DNA from: CAIQPV01 sp963719855
GTDB lineage: Bacteria > Pseudomonadota > Gammaproteobacteria > Burkholderiales > Gallionellaceae
Direction: 5' to 3'
Assembly: GCA_963719855.1 (NCBI GenBank)
Contig: CAVRDK010000004.1
Span: 248,001 to 312,000, forward strand
Length of the DNA: 64,000 nt
In this document: positions 44,333 through 51,706 of the stretch, piece after piece
How the letters are laid out: each line of letters begins with the position of its first letter
How positions within the stretch are numbered: position 1 is the first letter of the stretch
The notes under the pieces: generated by a model
What the model saw: only the letters and a program-made list of their open reading frames with translations
Told to the model about the DNA's origin: nothing
Databases searched by the model: none
Program-made: the position numbers and the translations under genes

Positions 44333-45559
44333 TCAGCTCACCTTCAGTGATGGTACGGCCGTAACGAACCGCCCGCCCCATTCGCGAATGTAGGCCAATT
44401 GCTCGACTACTTCTGTGCGCAAATTCCATGGCAGGATCACCACATAGGCTGGCCGATTTTGTTTCAGGTGTGCTTCAGCAACAATCGGAATGCGGCAGCC
44501 GGGCAAGAATTTGTCTTGCTTGGCGGGGTTGCGATCCACTACATAAGGCAATAAATCCGGATGCACACCGGCATAATTCAGCAAGGTGTTGCCCTTGGCG
44601 GCCGCGCCGTATCCGGCTACGGTTTTACCTGTTCGCTTAGCTTCAATCAGAAATGACAGAAAGTCGTTCTTAACCTGATTCGCCCTGGCTTGGAAGCCGG
44701 TGTAGAACGCTGGCGCGGCCATGCCCGCCTGGGATTCCAGTTTCAGCATATTTGCTACGTTCGCGTTTGTTTCATGAATACCGGAATCAGTGCGTTGCGC
44801 GTAAACACGCAAGCTGCCGCCGTGAGTGCTCAATTCTTCTACATCAAACACACTCAATCCATTATGCGCAAAAATACGCCGCACCGCCGTCAACGAGAGA
44901 TAGGAATAGTGTTCGTGATAAATGGTGTCGAACTGATTCTCGGACACCAAACGCAACAGATGAGGAAATTCAAAAGTCGCCACACCTGCCGGTTTTAGCA
45001 ACACTGCAAACCCTCCGACAAAATCATTAATGTCCGGCACATGTGCCAACACATTATTAGCGGCTGTCAGGTCGGCCTGTTTGCCTTGTATAACCAGTTG
45101 TTGCGCCAGCTTGACCCCAAAGAATTCTTCTACGATTTCGATGTCCTTGGCGCGTGCCGCATTTGCTGTGCTGGTGGTAGGCTCAACACCTAGACACGGA
45201 ATGCCGCGTGCTTTGGCATATTGCAGCAAGTAGCCATCATTCGCCGCCACCTCTACGATATGGGAGTTTGCATTCAACGCAAAACGCTGCGCCATATCCT
45301 CAACATATTGTTCGGCGTGTTTCAGCCATGTAGTCGAAAAAGAACTGAAATATGCATAATCGGCAGAAAACAGCTCATCCGCTCCTGCATAGTCCTCGGT
45401 TTGTGCCAACCAGCATTCAGTGCACACCAACACCCGCAAGGGGAAATATTTTTCCGGGGCATGCAATGTCTGCTGGGTGAGATAGGCATTGGACGGTGGC
45501 GCCGCGCCCAAGTCGAGCAATGGCAAAGTTAATTCAGTGTGGCAGTGGCGGCATTTCAT
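44333..45559 (-). CDS. NDP-4-keto-6-deoxysugar C-methyltransferase
   Basis: The 408-residue protein has the three-part layout of sugar 3-C-methyltransferases. A zinc-binding N terminus (MKCRHCHTELTLPLLDLGAA, with further Cys in VLVCTECWLAQTED) precedes a SAM domain (HIVEVAANDGYLLQYAKARG, VLAHVPDINDFVGGFAVLLK). The C-terminal domain has VAGYGAAAKGNTLLNYAGVH and VDRNPAKQDKFLPGCRIPI. TylCIII and related enzymes of this type methylate C3 of 4-keto sugars. The start overlaps the rfbC-like stop (ATGA). Confidence 0.9.
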   Translation of the reverse strand: MKCRHCHTELTLPLLDLGAAPPSNAYLTQQTLHAPEKYFPLRVLVCTECWLAQTEDYAGADELFSADYAYFSSFSTTWLKHAEQYVEDMAQRFALNANSHIVEVAANDGYLLQYAKARGIPCLGVEPTTSTANAARAKDIEIVEEFFGVKLAQQLVIQGKQADLTAANNVLAHVPDINDFVGGFAVLLKPAGVATFEFPHLLRLVSENQFDTIYHEHYSYLSLTAVRRIFAHNGLSVFDVEELSTHGGSLRVYAQRTDSGIHETNANVANMLKLESQAGMAAPAFYTGFQARANQVKNDFLSFLIEAKRTGKTVAGYGAAAKGNTLLNYAGVHPDLLPYVVDRNPAKQDKFLPGCRIPIVAEAHLKQNRPAYVVILPWNLRTEVVEQLAYIREWGGRFVTAVPSLKVS

Positions 45560-46116
45560 AAAACAATTCCCTGCCAATCTGATTTGATAAAAGGGTGGTT
45601 GCGGTCGCGTTCGGAAAGGTCGTCAATGGGCAGTGGCCACGCTATATTAAGTTTTGGATCAGCCACATTCAAAGCGCCTTCGGCCTCGGAATGATAGGCC
45701 GAAGTGTGCAGGTAGATCAGCTCACAATCCTCAGTTAACGCTTGAAATCCATGCGCATAGCCTTCCGGGATAAGCAGGCTCTTGCGATTTGTGGCGGAAA
45801 GTATGTCGCCATGCCACTGTAGGAAGGTAGGCGAGTCGCGACGGAGATCAACCGCCACGTCCCATATCTCCCCTTTCATGCAACTCACCAACTTGATCTC
45901 AGCATGAGGAGGATTCTGGAAATGCAGGCCGCGTACCGCGCCTTTTTTGCGCGTGAGTGTGTGATTGATTTGGGCAACTGGCTTGTTAATACCTGCCGCA
46001 GCGAATTCCTCAGCACAGTAAAAGCGCGACAGGAAGCCGCGATGGTCTTCTATCACCTTGCGCTGTATCAGCATAAGTCCAGACAAAGGCATCTGAATAA
46101 AATCAAAGCGCGACAT
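45556..46116 (-). CDS. dTDP-4-dehydrorhamnose 3,5-epimerase-like protein
   Basis: The 186-residue cupin has KVIEDHRGFLSRFYCAEEFA, the catalytic-His segment QINHTLTRKKGAVRGLHFQ, MKGEIWDVAVDLRRDSPTF and IPEGYAHGFQALTEDCELIY. It is clearly different from the rfbC copy at 2591-3139. Being between rfbG and the C-methyltransferase, it most likely epimerises CDP-4-keto-6-deoxyglucose at C3, C5 or both. Confidence 0.9.
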   Translation of the reverse strand: MSRFDFIQMPLSGLMLIQRKVIEDHRGFLSRFYCAEEFAAAGINKPVAQINHTLTRKKGAVRGLHFQNPPHAEIKLVSCMKGEIWDVAVDLRRDSPTFLQWHGDILSATNRKSLLIPEGYAHGFQALTEDCELIYLHTSAYHSEAEGALNVADPKLNIAWPLPIDDLSERDRNHPFIKSDWQGIVL

Positions 46117-46118
46117 GG

Positions 46119-47183
46119 CTAATTGTTTTGCCTTTGAGTTTGGTAATCGGATATCTGTGCCAACGTGGTTGCACGCATGCTTTGTCCCTCACGCCATGCC
46201 TGATGCCACTCAACCGTTTTATTCAATGCCGTCGCCAATTGCCAGCGTGGCTGCCAGTTCAGTTGAATATGCGCCTTGCTGCTATCCAGTTTCAGATAGT
46301 GCGCCTCGTGTGGTTGCGGTGCCTCGTCGCATTTCCAATTCACGTCCTTGCGTATTTCAGCCAAACGCTCAACAATCCATTGCACTGGGCGGGCATCCTC
46401 ATCGGAAGGACCAAAATTCCAAGCCTCGGCGAAAGCTGCACCACCCGTACAAAGCCGTTCCGCCAGCATCAGATACCCAGATAGCGGCTCCAGCACATGT
46501 TGCCATGGCCGTGTAGCCTTGGGGGAGCGTATCCGCAAAGTTTCACCCGCATCCATGGCCCGCAGAAAATCGGGAATCAAGCGATCCGCAGCCCAGTCTC
46601 CGCCGCCAATCACATTGCCCGCTCGCGCGCTCGCCAGCGCGATCCCTGCAGGTTCAAGGAAAGATCGCCGATAAGCGGCAGTCACCAACTCGGCGCAACC
46701 CTTGCTGCTGGAATAAGGATCAAAACCGCCCATTGGTTCGTTCTCGCGATAGCCCCATAGCCATTCACGATTTTCATAGCATTTATCCGTGGTGACATTC
46801 ACCACTGCCTTCACGCCCGATGTTGCCCGCACGGCTTCGAGCAAATGCACCGTCCCCATCACATTCACCGCATAAGTTTCCGCAGGTTGGGCATAGGAGT
46901 AGCGTACCAATGGCTGTGCGGCCAAATGAAAAATAATCTCCGGTCGTGCGGTTTGCATAGCTAGACGGAGACTATCCGCGTCGCGGATGTCTGCAATTAC
47001 GCTGCTCGCCATGCCCTTACCAACTTCCGCCGCCGCAAAAAGATTAGGGTCGGTCGGCGGATTAAGCGCGTAGCCATGCACATCCGCCCCCATGGCCTGT
47101 AACCACAGGGAAAGCCAGCCACCCTTGAACCCGGTATGTCCAGTTATGAAAATGCGCCTACCCTGCCAAAAACTTGAGTTCAC
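46119..47183 (-). CDS. rfbG: CDP-glucose 4,6-dehydratase
   Basis: With a GTG start at 47183 the protein has 354 residues, near the usual 357. It has RIFITGHTGFKGGWLSLWLQ, FHLAAQPLVRYSYAQPAETY, NVTTDKCYENREWLWGYREN and PYSSSKGCAELVTAAYRRSF, which separate RfbG from dTDP-glucose dehydratases. It makes CDP-4-keto-6-deoxyglucose. The GTG overlaps the rfbF stop (GTGA); an ATG at 47219 inside rfbF is possible but less likely. Confidence 0.95.
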   Translation of the reverse strand: MNSSFWQGRRIFITGHTGFKGGWLSLWLQAMGADVHGYALNPPTDPNLFAAAEVGKGMASSVIADIRDADSLRLAMQTARPEIIFHLAAQPLVRYSYAQPAETYAVNVMGTVHLLEAVRATSGVKAVVNVTTDKCYENREWLWGYRENEPMGGFDPYSSSKGCAELVTAAYRRSFLEPAGIALASARAGNVIGGGDWAADRLIPDFLRAMDAGETLRIRSPKATRPWQHVLEPLSGYLMLAERLCTGGAAFAEAWNFGPSDEDARPVQWIVERLAEIRKDVNWKCDEAPQPHEAHYLKLDSSKAHIQLNWQPRWQLATALNKTVEWHQAWREGQSMRATTLAQISDYQTQRQNN

Positions 47184-47953
47184 TTCCACTTTCTCCACGG
47201 TGCTTCCCCACTCTGCCAAAGCTCTTCCAGTTGATTTTTTTCGCGAAGCGTATCCATTGGCTGCCAGAATCCTCTGTGCTCATAAGCCATTAGCTCACCT
47301 TGTGCCGCAAGCTGGCTAAGCGGCTCTTTCTCCCAGGAAGTTGCGTCATCGGCTATAAGGTCTAAACAGCTTGGCGACAACACAAAAAACCCACCGTTAA
47401 TCCAACCCCCATCACCCTGAGGTTTTTCAATAAAGCCGCGTACAGACTCCCCATCCATATTAAGCGCACCATAACGGCCGGGAGGCTGAACAGCTGTGAC
47501 AGTTGCACGCTTGCCATGCTGCCGGTGAAAAGCAACCAGTGCGGCAATATCAACATCAGCCACGCCATCGCCGTAGGTAAAACAAAAAGCCTCTGCATCT
47601 TTTACATATTGTGCAACGCGCTTCAACCGCCCACCCGTCATGGTATCGTCACCTGTGTCCACCAGCGTGACGCGCCACGGTTCGGCGTGTCGCTCATGCA
47701 CTTCCATCTGGTTGTTCTGCATATCGAATGTTACATCCGACATATGCAGAAAATAATTGGCGAAGTATTCCTTGATAACATAACCTTTATAGCCACAGCA
47801 AACCACAAAATCATGAATGCCGTGGGTGGAATACATTTTCATGATATGCCAAAGAATGGGGCGCCCGCCAATTTCGATCATGGGCTTTGGACGCAACGCT
47901 GTTTCCTCGCTGATCCGCGTTCCCAGTCCACCCGCAAGAATAATTGCTTTCAT
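47180..47953 (-). CDS. rfbF: Glucose-1-phosphate cytidylyltransferase
   Basis: The 257-residue protein starts KAIILAGGLGTRISEETALR and holds KPMIEIGGRPILWHIMKMYS, FVVCCGYKGYVIKEYFANYF and VDTGDDTMTGGRLKRVAQYV, all standard for RfbF. It makes CDP-glucose from CTP and glucose-1-phosphate and so commits sugar to the CDP pathway. AAAGGTGG precedes the ATG. It follows the TPR glycosyltransferase genes on the same strand. Confidence 0.96.
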   Translation of the reverse strand: MKAIILAGGLGTRISEETALRPKPMIEIGGRPILWHIMKMYSTHGIHDFVVCCGYKGYVIKEYFANYFLHMSDVTFDMQNNQMEVHERHAEPWRVTLVDTGDDTMTGGRLKRVAQYVKDAEAFCFTYGDGVADVDIAALVAFHRQHGKRATVTAVQPPGRYGALNMDGESVRGFIEKPQGDGGWINGGFFVLSPSCLDLIADDATSWEKEPLSQLAAQGELMAYEHRGFWQPMDTLREKNQLEELWQSGEAPWRKWK

Positions 47954-47973
47954 GTTTTACCACCTTTCTCGCA

Positions 47974-48163
47974 TCAGATTCCCCTCATCCCACGATAAGC
48001 ATCTTCAACCTTGCGCACGAAGCCAACCACTTGGCAACCGTCTTTGGGTTGCTTATAACCAGCGACTTGGCTGGCGTCTTTTGACAGCCTAGTCGAATGG
48101 CTAGTTAGCTCATCAGTGGGGTGGCTAATAGTTTCACCAGAGCCCCATCAGGTTGCTCTATCG
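47974..48163 (-). pseudogene. Out-of-frame C-terminal tail of the TPR1 glycosyltransferase
   Basis: DNA after the TPR1 stop still matches the tail of TPR2. With two one-base corrections, near 48171-48174 and about 48140-48143, the frame stays open through GETISHPTDELTSHSTRL, KDASQVAGYKQPKDGCQVVG and VEDAYRGMRGI to a TGA at 47974-47976, 20 bases before rfbF. The present stop at 48164 is thus a product of the frame loss. The segment contains a doubled nine-residue motif, KDASQVAGY and KDGCQVVGF. Confidence 0.65.
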
Positions 48164-50860
48164 TCAGCGCCCCGTGCTCATGCACACATCCGTCTCCTGA
48201 TTCATTTCCGCATTCGGCCTTGCCCATTTTTCAAACATTTCCCGATAGGCCGCCTCTACCCCACGGGCAAAGCCTGAACCATCCATTATCGGTGAGTTCT
48301 GCATCCGTTCCCGCATGCCCGCGCGAAGTTGCGCAAGCGTCTCAGCGTTTTTGGCCAAGGTACCTGCCTTGCCGATGTATTCTTCCTGACTTTCAGCCAC
48401 CCACTCCGGCAATCCCAGATTGATCATCAGGCTGGTGCCAATTCGCCCTACCGGAGGGCGGCCGGCCAAGGTCAATATCGGCACGCCCATCCACAGCGCG
48501 TCAAACAGCATGGTTCCCCCGCTGTGCGGAAAGGAATCCAGCAGGATATCGATGTCATTCAACCCGGCAAAGATGTTGGCACTATTGCGCATGGTCACCC
48601 GGCCGGGATCCATCCCGTGCCGAAGCATGAACTGCCGGTAATGCGCTTGGGTGGGCAGATCGGCAAAGGGGCGAAAGTCGAGGATCAATCGTGCGGTGGG
48701 GTTTTGTCTCAGTATCTCTCCCCACACCCGGAAGGTATGGTGATTCAGCCGTTCGGTACGGCCCGTGTAGCCAAAGGTGATATAGCCATTCTTCAGGCAA
48801 GGGGGCGTGGCTATCTCAGCCGTTTCCTCCGGCGGGCGGTAGGCCACGAAGCAATGCGGCAACCGCACGATGGTCTCTCTGGTCAAGGTTCCTTCGGGAG
48901 CCATGTAGGGATCAATCAGTGCGTAGTCGATCATCTTCAAGCCGGTGGTCCAGGCAGCACCCAGCCAGGTGGCCTGGATCGGTGCCGGCTTCAGGGTAAA
49001 GACACCTAAACGGTCATCCCTCATATGGTTGCAGCAGTCCACCAGGATATCGATCCCGTCCTGGCGAATCATCCGGGCCACCTCGCTATCCTCTACCTCC
49101 CGGATGTTCCGCCAGTGGTCGAAATGCCCCTTGAACTCAGCGGTGAATTCATCTTCCACCTTGACGTTTGAATAGGCGTACAACTCGACGACAGCATGAT
49201 CGTGGTTGGCAAACAGCGGCCAGAAAAAGAAGCGAGAGGTATGACGGCGGAAATCGGGAGAGACATAACCTATCCGCAGGCGGCGACCCTGCGACCGGTC
49301 GTGGGCGCTGAAATCCACCACCGGATCGGGAAAACGATCACCCCAGCGGACAAATTCCGCGTAAATTTCCTGGGCGCTAAGATCGGGGTGATAGGAGTAA
49401 GTATAGAGGCGTTGCTCCCAACCCATGGCATCGTCGGGCTTGAGATGCAAGGCCACATCACTCTCCGTAACCACCTGATCGAAGTCCGAGAGATACGCCA
49501 ATATGGAGGCTAAATTTTGGTGGGCGGGGGCGTAGTCCGGCGCAATTTCCAGCGCCCGCCGGTGGCTCGCTTCGGCCTCGACTAGGCAACCCATCTGCAT
49601 GAGGGTGATGCCCAGATTGCTGTGCGCCTCAGCAAAGTCCGGCTTGATCTGTAGTGCTCGCTGGTAGCTGGCTTCGGCCTCACCTAGTCGGTCCAAGCTA
49701 TGAAGAGTGAGACCCAGATTGTTGTGCGCCTCAGCATAATTTAGCTTGATCTGTAACGCCCGCCGGTAACTGATTTCGGCCTCGCCTAACCGATGCAAGT
49801 CATAAAGTGTATTACCCAGGTTGTAATGTGCCTCAGCGAAATCCGGCTTGATCTGTAGCGCCCGTCGAAAGCTGGCTTCAGCCTCGTCCATTCGACCCAC
49901 ATCCTTGAGGGTATTGCCCAAGTTGCTATGCGCCTCGGCGAGATCCGGCTTAATCTCCAGCGCTCGTCGAAGGCTGGCTTCGGCTTCGTCCAGACGACCC
50001 ATATCCTTGAGGAGGTTGCCCAGATTGCTATGCGCTCCAGCGTATTCCGGCTTGATCTGCAAAACCCGCCGGTAGCTGGCTTCAGCCTCATCCAGACGGC
50101 CCATATCCTTGAGGAGGTTGCCCAGGTTGCTTTGCGCCTCCTCGAGATACGGCTTGATCTGTAGAGCACGCCGGTAACTGGCTTCGGCCTCTTCAAGCCG
50201 ACCCAGTTCTTTGAGTGTATTGCCTAGGTTGTAATGCGTAGCGAAGTCATCCGGCGACAGCGCGGCCGCTTTCTGCATGGGTAGCAGCGCGTCCGCAATC
50301 CGCCCCATCTGCTTGAACACCGCACCCAACGCCTTCCAGCCAAACTCGTGCTGAGGAAAGCGTACCGTCATCGACTGGGCGAGGGTTGCAGCTTCTGTGA
50401 ATCGTCCCTCAGTGAATAAGGCCACCAGTGTATCAATCTCTTGAGGGCTGGGATTTTCCCCTTGGTGAGGGGCAGATTTTCTGGCAGATTTATCCGGCTT
50501 GGCAGGTTTGGCCTTGGTCGGTGTCTTGCTGTTTTGCAGAACTACCAACGAGGCTGAGGGCGATTCTTTTAACCCAGATTGTTCATTAAACTGTTTGTGT
50601 TGAGATTCTGCATTTGGTTGCGCTGCGACCTGCGCTCCCCCTTCCAGCCTCACCGCCAATGCTTCTACCTCATCCCCCTGCAAACCATGCTGCCGGGCAA
50701 GTGCCAGCACCTGCCGCGCATCTTCTACTTGGCCGGCCTGCAACAGGGCGTCGATGTAATTCAACCAGTATTGCCTGCGTGCAGGATCGGCATTCAGTGC
50801 TGCCACAAAATAGGGCAGACCGGCAGTGGGTTGTTTCATCTGCACCGCCAAAAATCCCAT
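48164..50860 (-). CDS. TPR-SPINDLY glycosyltransferase 1 (GT41, O-GlcNAc-transferase-like)
   Basis: The visible frame gives 898 residues. It has TPR-like helices, then seven regular 34-residue TPR units (LGNTLKELGRLEEAEASYRR type), then a C-terminal catalytic domain. In that domain, LRIGYVSPDFRRHTSRFFFW, GIDILVDCCNHMRDDRLGVF, ILLDSFPHSGGTMLFDALWM and GVPILTLAGRPPVGRIGTSL are the GT-B features of the SPINDLY/OGT family. Family members add a sugar to Ser or Thr of cytoplasmic proteins, including flagellins. The start is unsure: ATG 50860 has GGAGG 11 bases upstream, but the true N terminus (QQAIAHHQAGRLQEA) lies before a one-base insertion at about 50920 and is continuous with TPR2. Confidence 0.85.
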   Translation of the reverse strand: MGFLAVQMKQPTAGLPYFVAALNADPARRQYWLNYIDALLQAGQVEDARQVLALARQHGLQGDEVEALAVRLEGGAQVAAQPNAESQHKQFNEQSGLKESPSASLVVLQNSKTPTKAKPAKPDKSARKSAPHQGENPSPQEIDTLVALFTEGRFTEAATLAQSMTVRFPQHEFGWKALGAVFKQMGRIADALLPMQKAAALSPDDFATHYNLGNTLKELGRLEEAEASYRRALQIKPYLEEAQSNLGNLLKDMGRLDEAEASYRRVLQIKPEYAGAHSNLGNLLKDMGRLDEAEASLRRALEIKPDLAEAHSNLGNTLKDVGRMDEAEASFRRALQIKPDFAEAHYNLGNTLYDLHRLGEAEISYRRALQIKLNYAEAHNNLGLTLHSLDRLGEAEASYQRALQIKPDFAEAHSNLGITLMQMGCLVEAEASHRRALEIAPDYAPAHQNLASILAYLSDFDQVVTESDVALHLKPDDAMGWEQRLYTYSYHPDLSAQEIYAEFVRWGDRFPDPVVDFSAHDRSQGRRLRIGYVSPDFRRHTSRFFFWPLFANHDHAVVELYAYSNVKVEDEFTAEFKGHFDHWRNIREVEDSEVARMIRQDGIDILVDCCNHMRDDRLGVFTLKPAPIQATWLGAAWTTGLKMIDYALIDPYMAPEGTLTRETIVRLPHCFVAYRPPEETAEIATPPCLKNGYITFGYTGRTERLNHHTFRVWGEILRQNPTARLILDFRPFADLPTQAHYRQFMLRHGMDPGRVTMRNSANIFAGLNDIDILLDSFPHSGGTMLFDALWMGVPILTLAGRPPVGRIGTSLMINLGLPEWVAESQEEYIGKAGTLAKNAETLAQLRAGMRERMQNSPIMDGSGFARGVEAAYREMFEKWARPNAEMNQETDVCMSTGR
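49530..50240 (-). repeat. 102-bp tandem TPR repeats of TPR1
   Basis: About seven consecutive 102-bp units repeat at the DNA level, each containing close variants of CTGGCTTCGGCCTC and CAGCGCCCG on the plus strand. They encode the 34-residue TPR motif. Boundaries are approximate. Confidence 0.8.
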
Positions 50861-50969
50861 ATTGTGGTTCGCCTCCGGATGAGTCGGATGGGTTTGCAGG
50901 ATGGCCCGGTAGAGCTTCTCCGGCTTCTTGTAGTCGGCCTGCCTGATGGTGGGCGATGGCCTGCTGGAG
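50246..50969 (-). repeat. 724-bp exact repeat, copy 1 (5' part of TPR1)
   Basis: By eye this segment equals 53405-54128 base for base with a constant offset of 3159 and no gap. It covers the N-terminal part of the gene, including the one-base insertion. The matching ends abruptly on both sides. Confidence 0.88.
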
Positions 50970-51680
50970 ATAACCAGCGACTTGGCTGGCGTCTTTCGGG
51001 TGCCCGGCCAAAAGTTCTTCGGATGACAGCCTAGTCGAATGGCTAGTTAGCTCATCAGTGGGATGGCTAGTAGTTTCACCAGGAGTCCCATCAGATTGCT
51101 CTACCGTCAGTGTCCCGTCGCTCATGCACATATCCGTTTCCAGACTCATTTCCGCATTCAGCCTTGCCCATTTTTTAAACATTTCCCGATAGGCCGCCTC
51201 CACCCCACGGGTAAAGCCTGCCTCATCCATCAGTTGCCCTGCTTGCATTTCTTGCCTCAGGCCAGCCCGCAGTGCGGCCAACTTCGGCAAACCTCCAGCC
51301 AAAGTAACGGCCTTTTCCACATATTCGTCTTCAGTTTTGGCAATCCATTCCGGGTGCCCAACGCCTTCCAATATCGAACTCCCCAACCGCCCAACGCTTG
51401 GGCGACCCGACAGAGTCACAAATGGAACTCCCATATATAAAGTTTCAAACAACGTCGTCCCGGAGTTGTGGGGAAAACAGTCCAGCCCAATGTCCATTCC
51501 TCGCAACACATCCCATGGCGGGCTGTGGCAACCGATTTGTAACTGATCGCGGCTAATTCCATGAGCGGCAAACTTCTCCGCCAGCATGTCCTGCGTGTAT
51601 CCATCGCGGAAGTCTGCACTATCAATCACCAGTCTCGCACCTTCCACACGCTTTAATATCTCCGACCAGACCCGGATCAC
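50670..51680 (-). CDS. SPINDLY catalytic half of TPR glycosyltransferase 2 (out of phase with its TPR half)
   Basis: The reading frame from 51680 begins at IRVWSEILKRVEGARLVIDS and holds the GT41 donor-site block LDCFPHNSGTTLFETLYMGV with PFVTLSGRPSVGRLGSSIL, then GVEAAYREMFKKWARLNAEM. It is the C-terminal half of the protein encoded up to 51707. One missing base at about 51711 (TTTGGAGCCTGAGCC on the coding strand) causes the TGA. After a Ser/Thr/His-rich linker the frame runs, with no stop, straight into the N terminus of TPR1 (LQQAIAHHQAGRLQEA) until the insertion at 50920. The two enzymes may thus once have been one fused chain. Confidence 0.75.
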   Translation of the reverse strand: MIRVWSEILKRVEGARLVIDSADFRDGYTQDMLAEKFAAHGISRDQLQIGCHSPPWDVLRGMDIGLDCFPHNSGTTLFETLYMGVPFVTLSGRPSVGRLGSSILEGVGHPEWIAKTEDEYVEKAVTLAGGLPKLAALRAGLRQEMQAGQLMDEAGFTRGVEAAYREMFKKWARLNAEMSLETDMCMSDGTLTVEQSDGTPGETTSHPTDELTSHSTRLSSEELLAGHPKDASQVAGYLQQAIAHHQAGRLQEAGEALPGHPANPSDSSGGEPQYGIFGGADETTHCRSALFCGSTECRSCTQAILVELHRRPVAGRPSRRCAAGAGTCPAAWFAGG

Positions 51681-51706
51681 ACGATGATTAATTCTTATTC
51701 CTCGGC

